Assembly (NCBI GenBank): GCA_020851325.1
Contig: JADZCY010000257.1
Location: 1 to 50,561, forward strand
DNA from: Acidobacteriota bacterium
Lineage (GTDB): Bacteria > Acidobacteriota > Vicinamibacteria > Vicinamibacterales > UBA2999
Direction of reading: 5' to 3'
DNA: 50,561 nt
Part shown: positions 45,741 through 50,561 of the stretch, piece by piece
Layout of the letters: every line of letters starts with the position of its first letter
Position numbering within the stretch: position 1 is the first letter of the stretch
Position numbers and translations under genes: made by a program
Notes under the pieces: generated by a model
The model's input: the letters and a program-made list of their open reading frames with translations, nothing else
Told to the model about the DNA's origin: nothing
Databases searched by the model: none

Positions 45741-47060
45741 ATGCTGAACCGCCGCTCGTTCGTGAAACTCGGCTCGGTCGCCGCCGGCGGCTCGCTGGCC
45801 TCGGCGTGCGCCGCGCCCGCTCCCGCCCCCACACCCGCCGCCGCCACCGCCGGCAACACGCCGGCCGAGGTGCCGTCGATTGCCGCACTGACCTCGATGC
45901 AGGGCAAGGCGACGCCCATCTCCATCGATGAACGCCGCGGCCGCGTCGAGAAGGCGCGCCGGCTGATGGCCGAACACAAGATCGACGCGCTGCTGCTCAC
46001 CGGCGGCACGTCGCTCGTCTACTTCAGCGGCATCCGCTGGGGCCTCAGCGAGCGGATGTTCGGGCTCGTCATCCCGCGCGCCGGCGACCCCTTCGTCGTC
46101 TGTCCCGCCTTCGAGGAAGACCGCGCCCGCGAGCAGTTCGCCACCAGCCCGTTTACCGGCGAACCCGACGTGCGGACGTGGGAGGAACACGAAAGCCCGT
46201 ATCAGCGCCTCGCCGCCGGACTCAAGGATCGCGGCATCACCAGCGGACGCGTCGGCGTCGAGGAAACGGTCCGCCACGTCTTCGTCGATGGACTCGCGCA
46301 GGCGGCACCGGCGCTCGCGCTCGTCAGCGGCACGCCGGTCACGGCCGGCTGCCGCATCATCAAGGACGCGCACGAACTGGAACTGATGCGCATCGCGTCC
46401 GCGGTGACGCTGAAGGCGTATGAAGCGGCGTGGAAGGGCCTGAAGGAAGGCATGACGCAGCGCGACTTCAGCGATCTGATCTCCGCCGCGCACGCCAAGC
46501 TCGGCTACCCCGGCGGCGCCAGCGTCCAGACCGCGGAGTTCTCGGCGCTGCCGCACGGCTCGATTCAGCCGCAGGTGATCCGCGAGGGCACGATCATCCT
46601 CATCGACGGCGGCTGCGCGGTGGAAGGCTATCAGTCGGACATCAGCCGCACGTTCGTGCTCGGCAAGCCGACCGACAAGATGAAAGCGGTGTACGACATC
46701 GAATACGCGGCGCAGACGGCGGCGCTGAAAGCGGCGCGCCCCGGCGTGCCGTGCGAAGCCGTCGACGCCGCCGCGCGCAAGGTGATCGTCGACGCCGGCT
46801 ACGGACCCGACTACAAGTTCTTCACCCACCGCGTCGGTCACGGCATGGGCATGGATGGCCACGAATGGCCATACCTGGTGCGCGGCAACACCCTGCCCCT
46901 CGCGCCCGGCATGACCTTCAGCGACGAACCGGGAATCTACATTCCGGGTGAGTTCGGCGTCCGTCTCGAGGACGACATGGTGATCACGGAAAACGGCGCC
47001 GAGCTGATGACGCCGCAAAGCCCGTCACTGGAAGATCCGTTCGGGCCGGCAAGGTCCTAG
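45741..47060 (+). CDS. M24 family Xaa-Pro peptidase with lipoprotein/Tat-like signal
   Basis: LNRRSFVKLGSVAAGGSLASACAAP; ILIDGGCAVEGYQSDISRTFVLG; THRVGHGMGMDGHEWPYLVRGN; FSDEPGIYIPGEFGVRLEDDMVIT. Confidence 0.94.
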   Translation: MLNRRSFVKLGSVAAGGSLASACAAPAPAPTPAAATAGNTPAEVPSIAALTSMQGKATPISIDERRGRVEKARRLMAEHKIDALLLTGGTSLVYFSGIRWGLSERMFGLVIPRAGDPFVVCPAFEEDRAREQFATSPFTGEPDVRTWEEHESPYQRLAAGLKDRGITSGRVGVEETVRHVFVDGLAQAAPALALVSGTPVTAGCRIIKDAHELELMRIASAVTLKAYEAAWKGLKEGMTQRDFSDLISAAHAKLGYPGGASVQTAEFSALPHGSIQPQVIREGTIILIDGGCAVEGYQSDISRTFVLGKPTDKMKAVYDIEYAAQTAALKAARPGVPCEAVDAAARKVIVDAGYGPDYKFFTHRVGHGMGMDGHEWPYLVRGNTLPLAPGMTFSDEPGIYIPGEFGVRLEDDMVITENGAELMTPQSPSLEDPFGPARS

Positions 47061-47246
47061 GTCCTAGGTCCTAGGTCCTAGGTCTTAGGTCTTAGGTCTT
47101 AGGTCTTAGGTCTTAGGCAAAAGCTTCTGTCCACGAAGTCAGGTCTTAGGTCCTGGGTCCTAGGTCCTAGGTGAGAACCACTGTCTACGAAGTCTCGATC
47201 GTGACAAGGGTCTTTTGCCTAAGACCTAAGACTTAGGACCTAGGAC
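47052..47246. repeat. AGGTCCT/AGGTCTT heptamer tandem repeat with inverted counterpart between convergent genes
   Basis: Four AGGTCCT then five AGGTCTT from 47052 to 47114; inverted counterpart CTTTTGCCTAAGACCTAAGACTTAGGACCTAGGAC at 47212-47246. Confidence 0.95.
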
Positions 47247-47941
47247 TTTCTACACGTAACGAGCGACCACATCTTCGGGACGTTCACCTTTTCGATCGAG
47301 ATCGGCTGGAGGTTGGCCTGGGCGAGGAAGCCGTCCAGGTCGAGGTCGGCCTTGAAGCCGATGTGGACGGTCATCGGCGAAATCGCCCGTTCGATCTTCG
47401 ACAGCAGCGGATTGGTGCTCTTGAAGTGGTTCAGGATGATGACGCGGCCGCCGGGCCGGCAGACGCGGTACATCTCGCGCGCCACTTTCACCGGGTCGGG
47501 CACCACGCTGATCACATACGGCGCATAGACGACGTCGAAGGCGTTGTCGGGGAACGCCATCTGTTCGGCGTTCATCTCGAGGACGGAGCAATGGGCCAGG
47601 TGCTTCTCGTCGATGCGGCGCTGCGCTTTCTCGAGCATCTTCGACGACAGGTCGATGCCGGTGATGCGGCAGGCGCGGGGATAGAGCGAGAGGTTGATGC
47701 CGGTGCCGACGCCGACTTCGAGCACGGCGTCACCCGGACGGATGCGCATCTTCTCGATCGCCTGCAGGCGGCCGGGGTGCAGCGTCGGACCGAAGGTGTA
47801 GTCGTAAACGCCGGCGATCTTCTGATACACGCGCTCGACGAACGCGTTCTCGACCGCGGTCACCGACAGCGCCCGCGTGGCGGTGTCGCCGCCCGAGACG
47901 AAGTCGGTTTCGGTTCCGTGCTTGTGATTGAACAAGGCCAT
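47240..47941 (-). CDS. Class I SAM-dependent methyltransferase (PmtA/UbiE-like)
   Basis: VLEVGVGTGINLSLYPRACRITGIDLSSKMLEKAQRR; FDVVYAPYVISVVPDPVKVAREMYRVCRPGGRVIILNHF. Confidence 0.92.
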   Translation of the reverse strand: MALFNHKHGTETDFVSGGDTATRALSVTAVENAFVERVYQKIAGVYDYTFGPTLHPGRLQAIEKMRIRPGDAVLEVGVGTGINLSLYPRACRITGIDLSSKMLEKAQRRIDEKHLAHCSVLEMNAEQMAFPDNAFDVVYAPYVISVVPDPVKVAREMYRVCRPGGRVIILNHFKSTNPLLSKIERAISPMTVHIGFKADLDLDGFLAQANLQPISIEKVNVPKMWSLVTCRKS

Positions 47942-48011
47942 GCGCCCTCCGCGGCCGTCCCGGACTATATCAGAAGTCGGACCACGGCCCCGTTGGTCCG
48001 TGCCCCGCCCC

Positions 48012-49880
48012 TCATCCCAATACCTCCGCCGACCGGGCCACACGCCCCGTCAGCGTGAACACGTGGACGCCGTCGGCCATCGGCCGGAGCGCCGCCAGCA
48101 GTTCGCGCGCGATGGCCACGCCTTCGGCCGCCGCCGCGTCCGCGGTCTCCGTCCGCCGCATGCGGTCCACCACATCTTCTGGGACGGTAACGTCGGGCAC
48201 TTCGTTCGCCATGAACTCGGCGTGCAGCGCCGAATCGAACGGCCAGATGCCAACGATCAGCGGCAATCCGAACGGCACGACGCGGGCGCGGAAGCGCTCG
48301 AACGCCGCCACGTCGAACACCGGCCGCGTGACGATGAACTCGGCGCCGGCCTCCACCTTGTAGGCCAGGCGCTTCAGTTCCTGATCGAGATCGCGCGACG
48401 GGTTGGCCATCACCCCGGCCAGAAACGCCGTCGGCGCGCCGATCGGCTGCCCGCCGATGTCCAGCCCGTGATTGAGCCGCGAGATGACGTTGGTCAAGCC
48501 GATCGAATCGACATCGAACACCGCCGTCGCGTCAGGGATATCCCCAAGGCTCCGCACATCGCCGGTGATACCGAGCAGATTGCGCAGCCCCAGCGCGTGC
48601 GCGCCGAGCAGGTCGGACTGGATGCCGAGCAGGTTGCGATCGCGGCACGAATACTGGAGCAGCGTCTCGACACCGGCCTGCTGCCGCAGCAGCACCGCCA
48701 GCGCCAGCGCGCTCAGACGCGCGCCACTGCGCGCGCCGTCGGGAATGGTTACGGCATCGACGCCGCGTTCGCGCAGCATCGCCGCCGCCGCCAGCGCGCC
48801 GGCGACGTCGTAGCCGCGTGACGGCGGCAGTTCGACGATCGTCACGAACTGCCGTGCCACCAGTCGCGCCGCCAGCGGACTCTTCTCCACCATCGGCGTC
48901 GCGCTCACCGCGTTCGGCTGATGCGCCACATCGGCATGGGGCGTCGTCGTCGCGCCGCTCTCGCCCGCACCCGCAGCTTTGGCCGTCAGGCTCGGCCCCA
49001 TCGCCTTCACGGCCAGCGCGATCTGGCGGATGTGCTCCGGCGTCGTGCCGCAGCAGCCGCCGACCAGGCGCACGCCCTGCGTGACGAAGCGCCGCGCGTA
49101 GGACGCCATGTAGTCCGGCGACGACAGATACAGGTTGCGGCCTTCGATGTCGCGCGGCCGTCCGGCGTTGGGCTGCGCCGCCAGCGGACACGCGACGACG
49201 TCCGCCAGCCGCTCGATGGTCTCGAGCATCGGCGCCGGTCCGACGCTGCAGTTCAACCCGACGATGGTGGCGCCGGCGGTGACGAGCGCGGGCGCGAACT
49301 GTTCTGGCGGCGTGCCGTCCAGGCTGTTGCCATCCTCTTCCGTGGTCATCTGCGCGACGATCGGCAGTGAGCTGACGGCACGCACGGCGCTGATGGCGGC
49401 GCGAATCTCGTTGAGATCGCGGAACGTTTCCAGGACGAACAGATCGACGCCGCCGGCGGCCAGCGCGGCGGCCTGCTCGCGGAACATCGATTCCGCTTCA
49501 TCGACGCCGGTCTTGCCCCACGGCTCGATGCGCACGCCGAGCGGACCGATGGCGCCGGCCACATACGCACGCGGCGCGCCGTTCACGCCGTCGCGCGCCT
49601 CGCGCGCGAGCGTCGCCGCGGCTTCGTTGAGTTCAGCGACGCGATTGCCCAGGCCGAAGGCCCGGAGCTTCATGCGATTGGCGCCGAAGGTGTTGGTCTC
49701 GATGACGTCGGCGCCGGCCCGCAGGTACTGCAGGTGGACGTCGCGCACGAGATCCGGTTCGGTCAGCGTGAGCGATTCGAAACAGCGGTTGATGAAGACG
49801 CCCTTGCCATAGAGCATCGTCCCCATCGCGCCGTCGCACACGAGGACGCGCTCGGCCAGCGCGTCGAGGAACGGTTTCAA
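48012..49880 (-). CDS. Bifunctional homocysteine S-methyltransferase / methylenetetrahydrofolate reductase
   Basis: VCDGAMGTMLY, ETNTFGANRMKL, GLNCSVGP, VGGCCGTTPEHI (Zn Cys ligands) plus MTHFR half (LLQYSCRDRNLLGIQSDLLGAHALGLRNLLGITGD). TTG start adjacent to the nuoI stop. Confidence 0.93.
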   Translation of the reverse strand: MKPFLDALAERVLVCDGAMGTMLYGKGVFINRCFESLTLTEPDLVRDVHLQYLRAGADVIETNTFGANRMKLRAFGLGNRVAELNEAAATLAREARDGVNGAPRAYVAGAIGPLGVRIEPWGKTGVDEAESMFREQAAALAAGGVDLFVLETFRDLNEIRAAISAVRAVSSLPIVAQMTTEEDGNSLDGTPPEQFAPALVTAGATIVGLNCSVGPAPMLETIERLADVVACPLAAQPNAGRPRDIEGRNLYLSSPDYMASYARRFVTQGVRLVGGCCGTTPEHIRQIALAVKAMGPSLTAKAAGAGESGATTTPHADVAHQPNAVSATPMVEKSPLAARLVARQFVTIVELPPSRGYDVAGALAAAAMLRERGVDAVTIPDGARSGARLSALALAVLLRQQAGVETLLQYSCRDRNLLGIQSDLLGAHALGLRNLLGITGDVRSLGDIPDATAVFDVDSIGLTNVISRLNHGLDIGGQPIGAPTAFLAGVMANPSRDLDQELKRLAYKVEAGAEFIVTRPVFDVAAFERFRARVVPFGLPLIVGIWPFDSALHAEFMANEVPDVTVPEDVVDRMRRTETADAAAAEGVAIARELLAALRPMADGVHVFTLTGRVARSAEVLG

Positions 49881-50327
49881 TCAGCGACCCTGGATGGGCG
49901 CCTTCTCATCGGCTGCGGCCGGCACGAGCAGCTCGGTCTTGTCCCAGATGAAGTCGTCCTTGCTGTAGACGGCGAGCTCGTAGTCCTTGCCCATGAAGAT
50001 GGCCGACACCGGGCACGCCTCTTCGCAGTAGCCGCAGAAGATGCAGCGCGTCTTGTGAATCTGGTAGACCGACGCGTAGCGCGGACCGGCCATCACCGTG
50101 CCGTCGTTCTCCGCCGCTTCCAGATAAATCGCGTCGGCCGGGCAGGCGACCGCGCAGAGGCCGCAGGCGACGCACTTCTCGAGACCGTTCTCGTCGCGCA
50201 TCAGCACCTGCTTGCCGCGATAGCGCGGGAACATCGGGACCTTGACGTCCGGGTAGTTCACCGTGATCGGGCGGCGGAAGAGGTGCCTGAAGGTCAGCGC
50301 AAAGCCTTCGACGAGCGGTCGGAGCAT
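49881..50327 (-). CDS. nuoI: NADH-quinone oxidoreductase subunit I-like 2x[4Fe-4S] ferredoxin
   Basis: CVACGLCAVACPADAIYLEA and CIFCGYCEEACPVSAIFMG; RPITVNYPDVKVPMFPRYRGKQVL. Confidence 0.93.
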   Translation of the reverse strand: MLRPLVEGFALTFRHLFRRPITVNYPDVKVPMFPRYRGKQVLMRDENGLEKCVACGLCAVACPADAIYLEAAENDGTVMAGPRYASVYQIHKTRCIFCGYCEEACPVSAIFMGKDYELAVYSKDDFIWDKTELLVPAAADEKAPIQGR

Positions 50328-50364
50328 AAGGGAAATGATACCATTTCCGGCGGGATCGACTGCC

Positions 50365-50561
50365 GTGCCGCAGGAACCCAAGTTCTTATCCGCCGGGCAG
50401 TTCCTGCTCATCACCCTGATCGTCAAGCTGGCCGTGATGGCGACGCTGGCGACGATGCTGGCGCGCTTCCGCCGGTTCCGCCACATCCTGATCTTCGAGC
50501 AGCGCAACTGGCCCGATCGTCTGGTGTTCGCGGCCAGCCTGATCATCCCCTTTACCGCCGG
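50365..50561 (+). CDS. Partial membrane protein, possibly N-terminus of a LytS-type (5TMR) sensor kinase; truncated by window end
   Basis: GTG start, VPQEPKFLSAGQFLLITLIVKLAVMATLATMLARFRRFRHILIFEQRNWPDRLVFAASLIIPFTA; open to the end of the window. Confidence 0.45.
   Translation, partial: MPQEPKFLSAGQFLLITLIVKLAVMATLATMLARFRRFRHILIFEQRNWPDRLVFAASLIIPFTA

Noticed and set aside
47052-47246. Possible insertion sequence or integron attachment remnant because of inverted repeat ends
   Set aside because: No transposase or integrase ORF, no target duplication seen; heptamer tandem structure fits slippage/repeat expansion better.

Overview
GC-rich bacterial chromosome segment. Gene content (DUF1552/DUF1592 proteins, an Oar-like TonB-dependent receptor, the MoxR/BatA cluster) looks Acidobacteria-like, but this is inference from content only. 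From left to right it carries: glgC and a PhoB-like regulator; a lipid kinase, SixA and Ppx/GppA; pstSCAB-phoU; citrate synthase; an M28 peptidase; an FHA-GAF-SpoIIE phosphatase; a rhomboid protease. Next is a ~14 kb minus-strand gene cluster: TPR/gluzincin peptidase, DUF4159, MoxR, DUF58, BatA-VWA, DUF4175-like, VWA membrane protein and a caspase/C13-fold protein with no mature cysteine. It is followed by an ankyrin/DUF1552/DUF1592 cluster, a ketosynthase/FAD-reductase/ICMT operon, a TonB receptor, an M24 peptidase, a SAM methyltransferase, a MetH-N/MTHFR fusion, nuoI and a partial sensor kinase. I saw no rRNA, tRNA, CRISPR array or transposase. The most unusual signal is a set of at least six degenerate intergenic repeat families. 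They fill four of the five convergent gene junctions and repeatedly overlap, or directly abut, the stop codons of the flanking genes. Other points of interest are the predicted cysteine-less pseudo-peptidase, an 18-bp divergent promoter with a shared symmetric -10 box, and several probable leaderless genes. All calls come from reading the sequence; no database search was run.
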